From NCBI GenBank assembly GCA_022410635.1, contig JAJVDF010000412.1, positions 351,161 to 415,160 on the forward strand: a stretch of 64,000 bases of DNA. Direction: 5' to 3'. The position numbers and the translations under genes were made by a program. How positions within the stretch are numbered: position 1 is the stretch's first letter; every line of letters starts with the position of its first letter. Below the pieces are notes generated by a model. The model was not told the origin of the DNA and did no database searches. It saw only the letters and a list, made by a program, of their open reading frames with translations. This DNA is from Tretioscincus oriximinensis. Taxonomy: Eukaryota > Chordata > Lepidosauria > Squamata > Gymnophthalmidae. Positions 12,050 through 23,329 of this stretch are shown here, one piece after another.

Positions 12050-12220
12050 GGGTCCTGTGCCCACGGAGCCTTATTCTGGGTTATATCTCTAGATAGAGTT
12101 TGGCCATCCACACGCCATTGTAGTTTACGGCAGGCTATATTCTACACTAGCGTGTACATGGCAGGCTCCTATTCCGAGATACTTGGCCCGGAATAAGGCC
12201 CAGCTGGTGCATCCCCACAC
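12050..12220. mobile_element. Fold-back MITE family P, copy abutting the CpG island
   Basis: Left end is GGTCCTGTGCCCACGGAGCC with a TTATTCTGGG block. The right end carries the inverse CCCGGAATAAGGCCCAGC and then CATCCCCAC. Central arms include GGCAGGCT and a GTGTACATGGCAGGCTCC block. Confidence 0.65.
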
Positions 12221-12339
12221 ACTTACTTATGCCACTACAGTTGGCTATTCCACAGTAAAGCATTGCGTGGTCAGGTTTAATCCTGAATATCCATGCTTTA
12301 TTCTGGAATAATGCCTAATTATAGTGGCATTAAACAAGT

Positions 12340-13420
12340 GATGGGTGGATGCATCCGTAGCCAGGCAGCACCAGGCGGGAGCTGTCCCGGAGAAGGAGGA
12401 AGAGGGGAAGAGGGGAAGAGGAAGGGTCTCACTTTGGGAATCTCTCCCCGGGTTGGGTCAGGAAACTCCCTCTTCGCCCAGCGCTTGGAAACTCTGAAAA
12501 GAGCCAAGCGGCGCTCCGGACCCGCCACCCTCCCCTCTCTCCCCGCCAAACTTGGTGCCTTCTCCCCCTGCTCTGGGGTCCCTCACCCCGCAGCAGCTGT
12601 ACGTCCCAGCTGTGGAGGACTCCATTTCCCAGGCTCCCTCCCTGCCCTAATATATGCCGTCCTCCGGCCGGCTGGGTCCCTGTGTGTGTGTGCGTGCGTG
12701 AGCGCCGGCGAGCTGTGTGCGCGTACGAGGGAGCGAGCGAGGGAGGTGGGGGGGAGCAGGCGCAAGGACGGCGTCCCTGGGCGAGAGAGCGGAGGCGCAC
12801 TCCCTGATCAGAGGCAGCTCCGAGCGGCAGCGCTGCGCCATCCCCGGCAGTCCCAGCGGCCGTGTCAGGCTCCGTCGCCCTCCCAGGCTGGCTGGCCGAA
12901 AGCGCTTGCAGGCGAACACGTCCGGCTCGCCTCCCCGCCGCGCCCGACCATCGCCGCCGACGCCTCTCGGCCGCCCCAGCCCGAGGGCCCCGGGGGACGC
13001 CGCCTCCCCAGGAAATTCCAAGGTGAGTCTCGGGGGGGGGGGCAGGGTGCGCCACGGGAGAACCCGGGGGCGTCCCTCTCGCCCGGTCCGCCTGTGCGTA
13101 ATTACGCGCCAGCCGCTTCGCTCAACTTTCCAGCAGGAAACCTCGCCGTTCCGACCGAGCCCCACCAGCCTGCTGCCTTGCCCTGCTGGGGCGATTCCCC
13201 CCCCCCCCTTCCCCTCCTGCTCTTGCCGCCGCTGCCAACGCGGGTCTGGCGCTGGGCGCTGCGGATCGGAGGTTTCCAAAAGTCAAAACTTTTCTCCAGG
13301 CAACTTCGCGCCTCTCCATTTTCTCCCTTCCCCGCCCCAGTTGCCGAGCTGCGGCCCAGGCGGAGGACGACGCCGGGGCTGGTCGGGGTGCGGGAGGAGG
13401 TGGGGTGGGGAGGTTGGAAA
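12340..13420 (+). promoter_or_regulatory. RNF220: CpG island promoter of RNF220
   Basis: GC content and CpG frequency rise sharply compared with the AT-rich flanks, with many GC boxes, CGCG-type sites and runs of C or G. A TATA-like TAATATATG is at about 12648. A CTCCATTTCCCAGGCTCC sequence at about 12621 resembles ZNF143/THAP11-type promoter motifs. The island covers the inferred first exon and its donor. I see no divergent gene starting on the opposite strand. Confidence 0.75.
12680..13022 (+). other. RNF220: Inferred non-coding first exon of RNF220 (start approximate)
   Basis: A very GC-rich stretch ends in a canonical donor, CCAAG followed by GTGAGT at 13023, and lies 7.1 kb upstream of the exon 2 acceptor on the same strand. 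This fits the known arrangement in which RNF220 exon 1 is untranslated. The 5' end is a guess: a TATA-like TAATATATG lies at about 12648, which would place transcription start near 12680, but CpG-island promoters often start at several sites. Long open frames on both strands here come from the lack of AT-rich stop codons and carry no recognisable protein. Confidence 0.6.
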
Positions 13421-13702
13421 GGGGAGGGGGGAATCTTAATGAGGATTAAAAAAAATCTGATCAATATGCGGCCCCCGAAGGGTCCCTCCGATCCCGGGAC
13501 TTTCACCTCTTTCTTGTGCTGTTTATTTTACGGCTGGGGTCGGGGGGGATTTAGAAGGAAGAAATAAGCGGAGGCGGCGGTGGGGGCGAGGCCGAGATCA
13601 GGTGCCAGGGGAAGGAAGGGAATTAGGTTTGAAAAAGCACTTGGGGGAAAAAATCCACCCGATTCCAATGAGCAGATTCAGTATTTGGAAATTAAAATAA
13701 AA

Positions 13703-13870
13703 GCCCCATCCACATGGAGCCTTATTCTTGGGACAGAGCTTGGCCAACCACATGCCAGTATAGACTATGGCAGGCCCCATTCGGGGCCTGCCATAGTCTA
13801 CACTAGCATGTGGTCGGCAGGCTCCTATTCCGAGGGGCAGCCCAGGAGAAGGCNCNGTGTGGATGCAGCC
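13703..13870. mobile_element. Fold-back MITE family P inside intron 1, with perfect central palindrome
   Basis: Left end is GCCCCATCCACATGGAGCC and the right end GTGTGGATGCAGCC is its imperfect inverse. The centre is an 18-bp perfect inverted repeat (13761-13778 against 13783-13800, loop ATTC) that extends outwards with few mismatches. Two Ns (13854, 13856) lie near the right end. Confidence 0.75.
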
Positions 13871-13879
13871 AAAAATGAA

Positions 13880-15030
13880 TAAAAAGGGCCGCCCCCGAAG
13901 CCCTTCCCGGGCGGACGCCGTTTCACCGAGTCGAAAACCCCCAAAGGGCGTCCCCTGTCGAGGGGCAAAGGCACTTTGCTTTCCTTTTCGTAAAATATAC
14001 CTTATTTCGGTGCAGAGGCGCTAATAATTCTTTTTTATAAAATTATGTCATTCAGCCCGGGGAGTCCGTGTGGACACGCTCAGCCTCTCGTCGGGAGCCC
14101 CGCCGCTATAGTGCCTATCGTGTTTATTCCCCTTTCCTTCCCGCTCCCAGCCCGGCGCGCGCGCGACCGCACAGTTGCGACTCCGCAAAGGGGCTCCGCC
14201 GCCTCCTCCGTCCTTCCGTCCCTTTTTCGCGGCTCTTCTTTCCAAGTTCGTTGGGGCCCTGCGCGCTCCCCTTCCGCCCCACGGGAAATATTTATGAAAA
14301 TTGGACGGAAGGTTGAAGTTCAAACAAACAAACTCTCTTTTCCTTTCAAGAAACCCTTTGGGCAGCCGGAGTGGGAGATGCGAATGGTTGATCCTTTTTT
14401 ACTTCTTCAGGGAAAAAAGCATTAAAAAAGGTGCCGGTCCGCGGTGGCTCTGCGTGGTGTGATGTGAGCAAATAGCGAAGCCGGTTGGAAACCCCTGGCG
14501 AGAGAGGAAGGGAATCGGAGTCAATGCGCCTTTAGCTGTGGGTTTCCTTCCTTCCTCTCGCTCGCAAAACTTTCTTCCCCCTTTTCCCCCCCAACCCTAG
14601 ACGGGCAGCGGAGCGAGAGAGAGGCGGCAGGCAAGTTTTCGAAAGAGAACCACAGCCGGCTAGGCAAAGAAGTCGGCGCAGAGGTTGCAAGGAAGGGGAA
14701 ATCATTCCTCACCTTGTAACTCCCAAGCCTTAGAAAAAGAAAGGAAGAAGAATCTGCTGGTGGCCACAATGAAATCATTAGGCAAGGATGAGGTCCAGTT
14801 TAGGACTTCGCATTGTTGAATGCTTTCGCCTCTCCAGACAGGAAATGTGCAAGGGGAAGCGATTGTTGTAATAAATTCAAACAGCACGAGGCATCCGCAG
14901 GTTTGATGAGCTTTTGTTCAGTCCAGTTGAAAATAAGAAAACCGGCTCTGGCTCTCTGGCTGAACCGATGGAAGTTAGCAGCGTGCAAAAGCGAGGCCGC
15001 GGCTCTCCCCCACCCCTTCCCCCTAATACG
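13880..15030. promoter_or_regulatory. CpG-rich shore in 5' part of intron 1
   Basis: CpG-rich blocks continue at 13880-14310 and, less densely, at 14430-15030, interrupted by AT-rich pieces and the MITE at 13703-13870. No convincing exon with matched splice signals was found. It may hold proximal enhancer or alternative promoter activity. The call rests on base composition alone. Confidence 0.35.
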
Positions 15031-15208
15031 CGACTATCGCGAAAAACAATCTCTGGGATAGTTTCTCAAAAACTTCCAAAGTGAATTTGTTTGGATATTA
15101 TGGTTGGGTTGGTTTTTGTTGCCGCCCAATTCATGCAAATCGTTTGGGCTTTTGAATGTGGTAAATCTAGTTGGTAGGACGATTGTCTTTCAAAGAACCC
15201 ACTGAGCT

Positions 15209-15362
15209 TTATCCCCACTGAGCCTTATTCTGGGTTATACCTCGGAATAGGAGCCTGCCATCTATATGCTAGTGTATACTATGGCAGGCCCCGAATGAGG
15301 CCTGCCATAATCTACACAGCCATGGGAATGGCCAAGCTCCGGCTCAGTGGGGACAGGGCCTT
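15209..15362. mobile_element. Fold-back MITE family P inside intron 1, second copy
   Basis: Left end is TCCCCACTGAGCCTTATTC and right end is GGCTCAGTGGGGACAGGGCC. The centre has the inverted TATGGCAGGCC and GGCCTGCCATA blocks. Confidence 0.75.
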
Positions 15363-17389
15363 TTTAGGTGCCCATCAATTNATTTCGTAATGTAGAGAAT
15401 TACGCACCGTCCCTGGGCATAGATGTGTGTGTGTGTGCGCAGATGCATGCTGACACGCAGACATTTTTGTTGCTGGAATTGCACGGGTTCTGTTGTTTAG
15501 AAAGGGGGAAGAGAGGGCAAACACCTGTTTAAATTTGCAACTGCATGGGAGAGAGGGGAGGGAAAGGGCGGGTTTGTTTTCAGCCTGTAAAATTTAAATC
15601 AGACTTTCTCTTTTATCCTTTCCTTGGGAACTAGAAGAAACTATTGGGGTTGGGAAGGGGTAGCCCTTTTCAGATTTGAATCAATCATGGATCTAGCATA
15701 GGGCATGAATCTGAATGCACTAGTTTCCCCCTGATTTCTGCACATCCGTAGAGCGGCCTCTTCCTTTCCTGGGACCACCAAGAATCTTTGCTGTCTGTTC
15801 CTTTTGGGGGATCTTTCCCCGGCCAGGGATGGTGGAGGGTGCGAGGAGAGGAAACCTTGAAGATGTAGGTTGCAGGGTCAGATGAGTGTCTTCCTTTTTA
15901 TCATGATCCCATCTTGTTCAAGCTTCTTGATTTCTGCCAGTGGTTTTGACAATTTTGTCTGAAAAAATGGAGGCTTCTCTTGTCAAGTCGACATAAATCA
16001 AAGCACAGTTTTACCTTCTTTAAATAAGTCAGTCTTTTCTCCAAAGTCTTCTAGATTAATTTTAATTTACTGGTTTGTTACTTTAAAAAAAGGAGGTTTC
16101 TGTGTGTGTGTGTGTTTGTGTGAAAAATGAACTGGAGAAAAGAGGCGACTGCTTTGCCGGAGGGGTCGATCCACCAACGCTTTCGTAAAATGTAAATAGA
16201 TTTATTTCGTACTATCTGGATTCCTGATCGAAGTGCGTTTCTTTCCTTCCCAAACTGCGGTGCTATCATTCCACATATTGTGGGGAAATGTATTTTCATT
16301 GTGTCACAATATTTTGATCACCCGCAACTCTCAAGCCCGTTTTGCATTTGGGGATAAAAAAAAAATCAAAACATAAAGGCTTTCACAATACACTACAATA
16401 CAATAATGCTGGGCTTGTCTTCTTCGGTTTCCCTTATATCTTACATTTCTTTTCATTTATCAGATCTAGTTTAGTTTGAATGCATAATCCACTTTGAGCA
16501 CTTTAATCCCCCAACAGCTGGAATAGTTTTGTTTTATGATATCAAGGATTTTCTAACTATTTTCTACAAAGGAGCTCATTCTGAAATTACTGCTTCTAAA
16601 ATTGTGTGGTTAAAAAGGAACAAGAAGTTTATCCAAAGATCTTCTGTCCCCTTTATTAAGCATTGAATTGGTTATGGAGCATCTTTCTTTATTTTTGAAG
16701 TTACATTTCTTCCGTTCAGCAAACAGAAGAAATTATTTTCCCCCATTACTTTAGTTAGTTAGAATTCTACAAAAATGCAACATGTTTGGGTATTGAGCTG
16801 AGAGAAGANTGCTGTCTTTACAAGCAACAGGGTTTTAATTTTCTTGCACAAACTCTTTTTTAAATTTTTCTGAGCTCTGTATTTTAAGGCATTTTAGATC
16901 TTTTTAATTTTGGTTTTCCACCTGCTGGTTGGGGAAGATTTTTTTTTAACTTACATGCCAGACAACTGGAAGGATAGCTGATAAATTCTACATTATTTTA
17001 ACTTTACTTCTTTTTAGCAAATTCTCTTTCTGGTAAAAAGTATCCGCATAATAATTAACAAGCCAAAGGGTGAAAAACTAAGGTGGCTATTCCATGTTTG
17101 ATTATATTCTGTGTTTTGTTTTTCCTCAAAAAAAAGATGGAGAGGTTTAACCTGGCACCTCCTGATCTTTTACGGCTTTGCTTTTCCCTCTGGTCTCACA
17201 GTAGGTTCAAATAACAGGTGGTCTCAATATGCTCTTTTTTAAGATCCAAAAGAGAAAGCAACATTTGAACATGCAAGTAAACAGAAATGTGTTTTATTTG
17301 GCGAGCCTATCTAATGTAGATACCCTATGGACAGTTTATGTAGCTTCATGGATTTATCCCCACCCCTTTAGCCTCCTCTACTCCTTGTT

Positions 17390-17720
17390 TAGTTAATTTA
17401 ACAAAGACTTTTTGCAATCTGTTTGGACTTTGTCTGATGCCATGGAAAAGTATCTGCTGATTTATTTGGCTGCTTTTCGATTTCTGTCGCTAGACCGTCT
17501 TTTCTCTTCCTTTCAGCGAGGATGTCAGCTGTTATTACTTCCTATTGATCTCTTTGCAAAGTGAGAAGTGAACTAAAATTAATGTCAATTCCACTGCTTG
17601 GATCAATAGCTGGAGTTATTTTAATCTGGATTTGCACAGGGTGCTAAATTAAAAAAAATCAGCATAGAGGCCGAAATGTAACAGTTACTTACTTCGGTCA
17701 TGCCTGNTCCACTCCAGTCT
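17390..17720. promoter_or_regulatory. Candidate conserved non-coding element in intron 1
   Basis: This repeat-free stretch has dense homeodomain-like words (AGTTAATTTAAC near 17391, TAAAATTAATGTC near 17574), E-box-like and CTTTG-type sites, and no coding potential. Conservation cannot be tested from one sequence. Confidence 0.3.
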
Positions 17721-19012
17721 TCCAAATGTTTCATCAAACTGCTTATACTGCAATCTATATTTTTTTAATTAAGCAGATCAGTTAGTTTTCTTATTTTGGG
17801 TTCCATATTTAAAAGCCAATGACATCTTGACATTGGGAGTGTATTAACTATAGATTTTCATAATGAGTGGTCTTGCCGCAGCGTCCTCTGTACATTNTGC
17901 TAATGATGATGGTGATAGGGAATATCAGTGAAGGGAAACAAAATGGTAAAACAGAGAAGAGACCAGGGTGGGAATGAAAAAGAGTATATGAATTAAAAAT
18001 CATGTAAACTTGGTTTGGTGCAATTTTGCAGTGACAATTTATACTTTGTGCATTGAAGTTTGCAAACACATGAAGCCGTTGGGATGTTTCACAGAAGGAG
18101 ATCAAATACATCTTAGGAAAGTCATGTAATGAAGTGACAGTGTAAGGAAAAGCAGTAATGTAGGTACAGAATCACCAACAATGTGCTTTCATTCCCTACT
18201 AGTCTCAGTATTTAAATTGGAGAGACTATAGTTTTTCTGTCACATTTATTCTCAACATCCAGATAGATTTTTTCCCCCTCTTTAAAAACTATTGAAACTA
18301 AAATATCCATATTTCCATCATTTAACACTCCTTTGCTGGTTTTATTCCTTGACATTTTTGCTGATTTTCTTTGTTAAATCAGATGGTTTAATGTCACCTG
18401 GAAGTATGTTAGGGAAGCTGCTCGTGGCATCCCCATTCAAGGTAGGGCTGGTCAGAAAGTTGTAGTGTTTAAGATCTAGATGGGATCAAGCTTTTAAAAA
18501 ACGTTGTAATACTTTGATTTTGAGCTGGTGTACATCAGGAAGAAAGATATATGCGAAAAATGGAAGATGTTGCCCTATCATTTTCACACTTTCCAGTCCT
18601 TGAATATCTGGCTACAGGAGGAAAGAAAAAGGAAGTCATTTTGTTGGACGGCATGAAAGACACAGCCAGGCTTCCCATAGAGTTTGTTAACCTAGACTTG
18701 CCCATTCACAGAACACAAAAGCCACTCCATTAGAAAAGAGACTCTTTTAGTAAGTTTTATTTGCTATGTCTGACCTTCTGGATCCTACAGGCATATTTTG
18801 TAGCAGCTTTTTTATTATATGATTTTTTCTGCAGCCTTCTGCATGCCACAAGGACAGTATATTGTTTTAAAGTAACGGTGCACATATATTAAAGCACATG
18901 TTGCATGTTGAAAGGCTGGCAAGACAAACTTTGGAAAAGGATTCTAGATTAGTTATGGGGACCAGGAAAAAGGAATTCTGATTTTAGTCTTCAGAGGGAA
19001 ATCTAGCAAGAG

Positions 19013-19095
19013 GGTCTTGGCAGCACTTAGAGGCTAACAAGAAAAAGGTAGGTGGCAGGAGTTTTTATGGACAAGCCTATTCATATCTAAGAGGG
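19013..19095 (-). repeat. Dispersed repeat Z, decayed copy
   Basis: On the plus strand it reads GGCAGCACTTAGAGGCTAAC followed by AAGGTAGGTGGCA and GACAAGCCTATTC, in the same order as the left arm at 38174. The hairpin core is badly eroded. Confidence 0.5.
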
Positions 19096-20169
19096 AAAGT
19101 TTCTTTTTTACACACACACGATCAACATTTTTTGGCAGATCACTTCTTAGAAATTGAACAGTTTCGAAGGAAAGGCAAAACTGAATACTTAAGTCTTTTT
19201 CTCTAAAGGTTGTCCAGGATAGTTTACCTTTGCTTAAACTCAAATACATTGGAAAGTAATGCACCTTGTATGACTCTGAACTTGAAAGGCAGAACTTTTG
19301 GACAGATCAGATGGCTTCAGTGCTCATTATGATTTAAATTATTATCCGAAACGCCAAAAAGATTATTGTTGCTGGATGGGGGATACAAATGGAGGAGCAA
19401 TCCACTTGTCACAGAAAAATAAAGAAATATTTAATCATGCTTGGAGTTTTATTCCTCTGTGTGCTGCTGAGTATAATGTAAAATCCATATTCTGTGAATC
19501 TGTGCTGGTAAATATGCATATAAACTTCTTGAACATAATATAAACATGCTATCTACCTTGTTTATGCATTCAGNAGCTGTGTAAATACATATAGAAATGT
19601 TCATTTGTAAAATATGAATAATTTATACACTATTTGTTTTTATTGCTAATCAGTTTTTTAGGACACAAGTATTAGATATTACTAACTTAAGGTAGTCTTA
19701 GTTTTTTGTTTTTCATAATATTGTTGTTTAACAAAAGTCTTAAGTCTTTGCTGAGTAAAGATCATTTGAGTTTGACCTCTTCCACCCACACAGGCCTACA
19801 TTAGTTCATGGTCCTAGAATGGAAGGCAAAGATAGTCAAGTTAAAATAAGTTATGCGATACACATAAATAAAATAGCACTGTTGGTGTATGGTATTAATG
19901 ATTTGAATCTCAAGGAGTCCTCCTCTTCAATTTACAGTTTTGTGCTAAAGCATTGAATTGGGACAAAGAGAAAGACTTGTACAGACACACCCTTAGAGGG
20001 AGTTAGAGGCCCTTCTAGATATTTGTGAAGTTCTGTCGATTTCATAAAAAAGAAAAGCGCTTTCATTTGAGCACTTGTATTAGATTTTTCTTTTGCAGTC
20101 ATGGGCATCTAGCTACTGTGGACCTACTGACATTTATTTTTCTTTCTTTCTCCTTATTTTTCTCCACAG

Positions 20170-20286
20170 CTTTAGGACAGTAATGAAACCCCAGTAAAAA
20201 CCAACAGCTCTGCCCTCAACGTTGCTTTTGTTTTCCATCCAGGAAGACCATTTCCCCTTGCGGCCCTGTCAAGGAAAGAAACTCCA
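20170..20286 (+). other. RNF220: RNF220 exon 2, 5' UTR part with splice acceptor and a mini uORF
   Basis: A long pyrimidine tract (about 20129-20166) ends in CACAG at 20165-20169, a strong acceptor, so exon 2 should begin at 20170. The 117 nt before the start codon contain a four-codon upstream ORF (ATG at 20183, stop TAA at 20195-20197) in another frame. They also contain a TAG in frame with the main ORF at 20173. The main ATG has C at -3 and G at +4, a middling context. The next in-frame ATG (codon 10, at 20314) has A at -3 and G at +4, which is stronger. Exon boundaries are inferred from sequence signals, not from transcripts. Confidence 0.8.
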
Positions 20287-20908
20287 ATGGACTTACACCG
20301 GGCAGCCTTCAAGATGGAAAACTCTTCCTACCTTCCAAATCCTCTGGCATCTCCAGCCCTGATGGTTCTTGCTTCTACTGCTGAAGCCAGCCGTGATGCT
20401 TCCATCCCTTGCCAGCAGCCAAGACCTTTTGGTGTCCCCGTGTCAGTGGACAAGGAAGTGCACATCCCATTCACCAATGGCTCCTATACCTTTGCCTCCA
20501 TGTATCACCGTCAAGGAGGTGTCCCCTCCTTCACCAACCGTGATTTCCCACCTTCCTTGCTTCATCTACACCCCCAATTTGCACCCCCCAATCTGGACTG
20601 CACCCCAATTAGCATGCTGAATCACAGCGGTGTTGGGGCCTTCCGACCTTTCGCTTCTACTGAGGATAGAGAGAGTTACCAGTCAGCTTTCACACCTGCC
20701 AAGCGCCTGAAGAACTGTCTTGATACTGACTCTCCCCACCTCCGCTTCTCAGATGCTGATGGAAAGGAGTATGAGTTTGGAGCCCAGCTTCCATCTAGCT
20801 CCCCAGGCANCCTCAAAGTTGATGACACGGGGAAAAAGATCTTTGCTGTCTCTGGCCTCATTTCTGACCGGGAGACGTCATCCAGCCCCGAGGATCGAAA
20901 TGATAGAT
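20287..20908 (+). CDS. RNF220: RNF220 exon 2: N-terminal 207 codons of E3 ubiquitin ligase RNF220 (partial)
   Basis: The translation begins MDLHRAAFKMENSSYLPNPL and I recognise it as the N-terminus of RNF220, an E3 ligase of about 566 residues whose RING lies at the C-terminus. This exon therefore supplies a little over a third of the protein and no RING. Visible parts are a Ser/Pro/Ala-rich start, an aromatic and His-rich middle (about 60-105), a basic PAKRLKN patch at 137-143 and an acidic/Ser stretch SSSPEDRNDR at 198-207. The frame is open throughout. It ends after the first base of a Cys codon at a GTAAGT donor (20909), and reading on meets a stop after seven codons. An in-frame TAG at 20173 inside the same exon rules out an N-terminal extension from exon 1. 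Family knowledge: RNF220 works with ZC4H2, ubiquitinates SIN3B and Gli proteins, stabilises beta-catenin through USP7 and acts in neural patterning. Residue 175 is unresolved (codon aNc); Ser is expected from the family. Confidence 0.95.
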
Positions 20909-22227
20909 GTAAGTACCCCAACTTGGCTTAGCTGGGGTATCAAAATGATCAAGGGTACCAAAGTAGCTTGCTTTACACTTTTGGTCTTGTCTTGTCTTAA
21001 GGAGNTGCTGATAGAATACAAAAGTGAGGGACTGAACAGTGTTCAGAATGAGGGAGCTGTTCTTATACTAGCTTGGGATGATAAGTGTCAGAAAAATGGC
21101 CAGCAAAGGAACAGGGACCCCTATGTCATTAACGTCTCCTTCTAAATATCTAGAAATAACACAGACTCATCGTTTCATGAAGAATGTTGTCCTGTAGTCT
21201 TACTATCTTCCCTCTGACCCATTTCCTCCCATGTTGTCATTATTATAACTTTATTTGCTCTTGCAGTGAAAGATATTATTATTCACGGTAACTTGTGCCA
21301 TAGTCACATTGTGCAAAATGGGGAAAGAGCACCTCATTGATCACCATGCTTTATGAATGCTTTCTTAGAAAGGTAGAAATGTTACCCTTAGTTTCTTCTG
21401 TAAATCAGCTGTTCTGCATANAGCAGGAGCCAGGCCAAAGCTAGCTAGAATGGGTTTCTCTAGAGCAGCAGTGCCTTCTGAAACATTCCCAACCTCAATA
21501 ATTGCTTCTTATGAAATATTTTGAACTGCCCTACAGTGGAGAAAGTGGATCAAGTGGTCCACTTTCCCTAAGAAACTGAAGATAATACAGTGCCTTATGC
21601 TACTATCCTGCAAATTACAGTGAGTGGTTTGTATGGTCCTTTGCTATGTGTATTGCATGTGCATGTCGTGTGCACATGTGTACATGAATGTGTTTTTTTC
21701 TTTTGTTCTTTCTCTGATTTGCCCCTCTTTTTATTCTTCTTGTTTGAGAGTTGCATCAGGAAAGGAACCCCAGTTACGGTATGAAACTAAATGGTGTAAT
21801 ACAACTTCCCCATTGCAACTTGGGTACCATTTTTCTTCTTCTTCTTTATGATGCCAAGGAGAGTAATAGAGATGTTGCTGCGCTTCCTCCCCTGTCGGTG
21901 CTGCTTCCCCAGGCTGTCTCCTTGAATTAGGCACTGTGTTAACTTCCCAGTGCTACGAGGCATCTGCCGAAAGCCCACGTACCTTGTCAATAAAAGTCAC
22001 CATAAAATCAACCTGCCTTGTAAATCCATCGCTCTTTGGTTTTGAAATATGCCGTGAGTGTGTCTTTTATGTCAACGTTTGTAAGTGTGGAATGATTCCC
22101 TCTTGAAGACAGAAGCTGTGTGTTGCACCACAGATGTGTGCACACTCTTTCTCTAGTGCCTTTTTCTTATACTGCTTTTTTTATACCTTTATGACACAAA
22201 TAGCAAAGGATACGTAACTGTCAAAAG

Positions 22228-22275
22228 AGTGTGTGTGTGTGTGCGAGAGAGAGAGAGAGAGAAAGGGAGAGAGAA
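22228..22275 (+). repeat. (GT)n-(GA)n compound microsatellite
   Basis: A GT run passes directly into a GA run. A short (TA)n run follows at 22459-22473. Confidence 0.9.
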
Positions 22276-23329
22276 TTAGAAAAAAATATTAAGAGAGAAC
22301 ATTGAGTTAAAAAATTAAATTGGCAGAGTATCGTGGTTCTAGTTTATATAGAGCACAAAACTTCCACAGATCATGTAAACTGGACAATAATATGAAATGG
22401 TTGTGTCTTCCAGCTGGGATATATTGAATCTTCTGTCTTGCTAATATATGATAAAGTGCATATATATATATATGTCTTTTTATATTCAGAAACAGATCGA
22501 TGGATGTTTCTGATATATGCAGATACATTCCGTTCTGTAAGGCTTAGAATTTTCTTCTGCACTATTAAGTTTTGGTGAGCCCACAGATATTATGTGCACA
22601 AATCTCATAAAGCATCCCATCAAATGGAGAGAATTGGGCACTAAGTAGAAAAAATAAGCTTTTTTTAAAAAAAAAAACTTCCCAAAAATATTTGCGTGTA
22701 ATTTTGGAAAGTACCATAGTATAGGATGTTTTATGCCTTGAGTTATTTTGTTATTTTTGAAATTACTTTTGAATTGTTTTTGATGACTGCTAAATGAACT
22801 GACTTCTTACCTGGAAGACACAGGCAAAGTATAAAACACTCCCAGTTTAAACTGCATTTAAACTATTTAGGGTGTTAGTGGCACTTTAGTGAAACACCAC
22901 TGCATGAAAGGGCAAGAAGATTTATCTGCTTATGACCTTCAAATACCCTCTACATTTCAATACTTTCTATACATTTAATTATCTTATACAAGGACACATT
23001 GTGTGCTGCAAGTGTAAAAGGTTCTTTGTTGATAGTTTATAGAGATAGGTTTGCAGTGAGACCAGAACAGAAGCAGACAGACATATTTGCATGTATGTAA
23101 ATGTACCTCTATGGGCTTTTATAAATATCTGGTTATTGAACCCTAAAACCCTGTCTCCATTTTCCTNCGTAAACAGTATACTTACGTATCTTTTTCTTTG
23201 AAACAAGGATTCTTTTCAGAAGTGCCCTAGCATACATTGCAGAGAAATGATGGTATAGACAGATTGGTATGGCAATAGTGTATTGACCATGGTAGTAAAA
23301 GCCTTTAGATCAGCAAACCCTTTATGCTT

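Larger units (their letters stand above)
1..12292. other. Upstream intergenic region, no gene recognised
   Basis: No exon-like frame with splice signals or known protein similarity is visible. The region carries the repeats listed separately. Stretches without a recognised feature are 1-336 (AT-rich, with an ATTAATTAATT cluster near 130-165), 1500-2010, 2270-2835, 3440-3820, 4070-5505, 6065-8645, 8800-10690 and 11020-11620. At 5118-5250 a sequence starting CAGGAGTTGGGAAACTTTTG could be one end of an old hAT element, but no partner end was found. Confidence 0.6.
13023..20169 (+). other. RNF220: RNF220 intron 1
   Basis: Intron 1 is bounded by the GTGAGT donor at 13023 and the CACAG acceptor ending at 20169. 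Apart from two MITE copies, one decayed dispersed repeat (19013-19095) and short GT runs at 15424-15439 and 16098-16122, it is mostly single-copy-looking, AT-rich sequence. The stretch 15363-19010 has no repeat I recognise, and 17390-17720 has the look of a conserved element. No coding exon is seen. Confidence 0.7.

Noticed and set aside
12293..13567. Long open frame of 424 codons on the plus strand, with long antisense frames in the same region
   Set aside because: The region is a CpG island with few stop codons. The peptide is low-complexity Pro/Arg/Gly, has no family similarity I recognise and crosses the GTGAGT donor.
20720..21145. 141-codon plus-strand frame overlapping the RNF220 exon and donor
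   Set aside because: It is an out-of-frame shadow of the RNF220 coding exon that continues into the intron.
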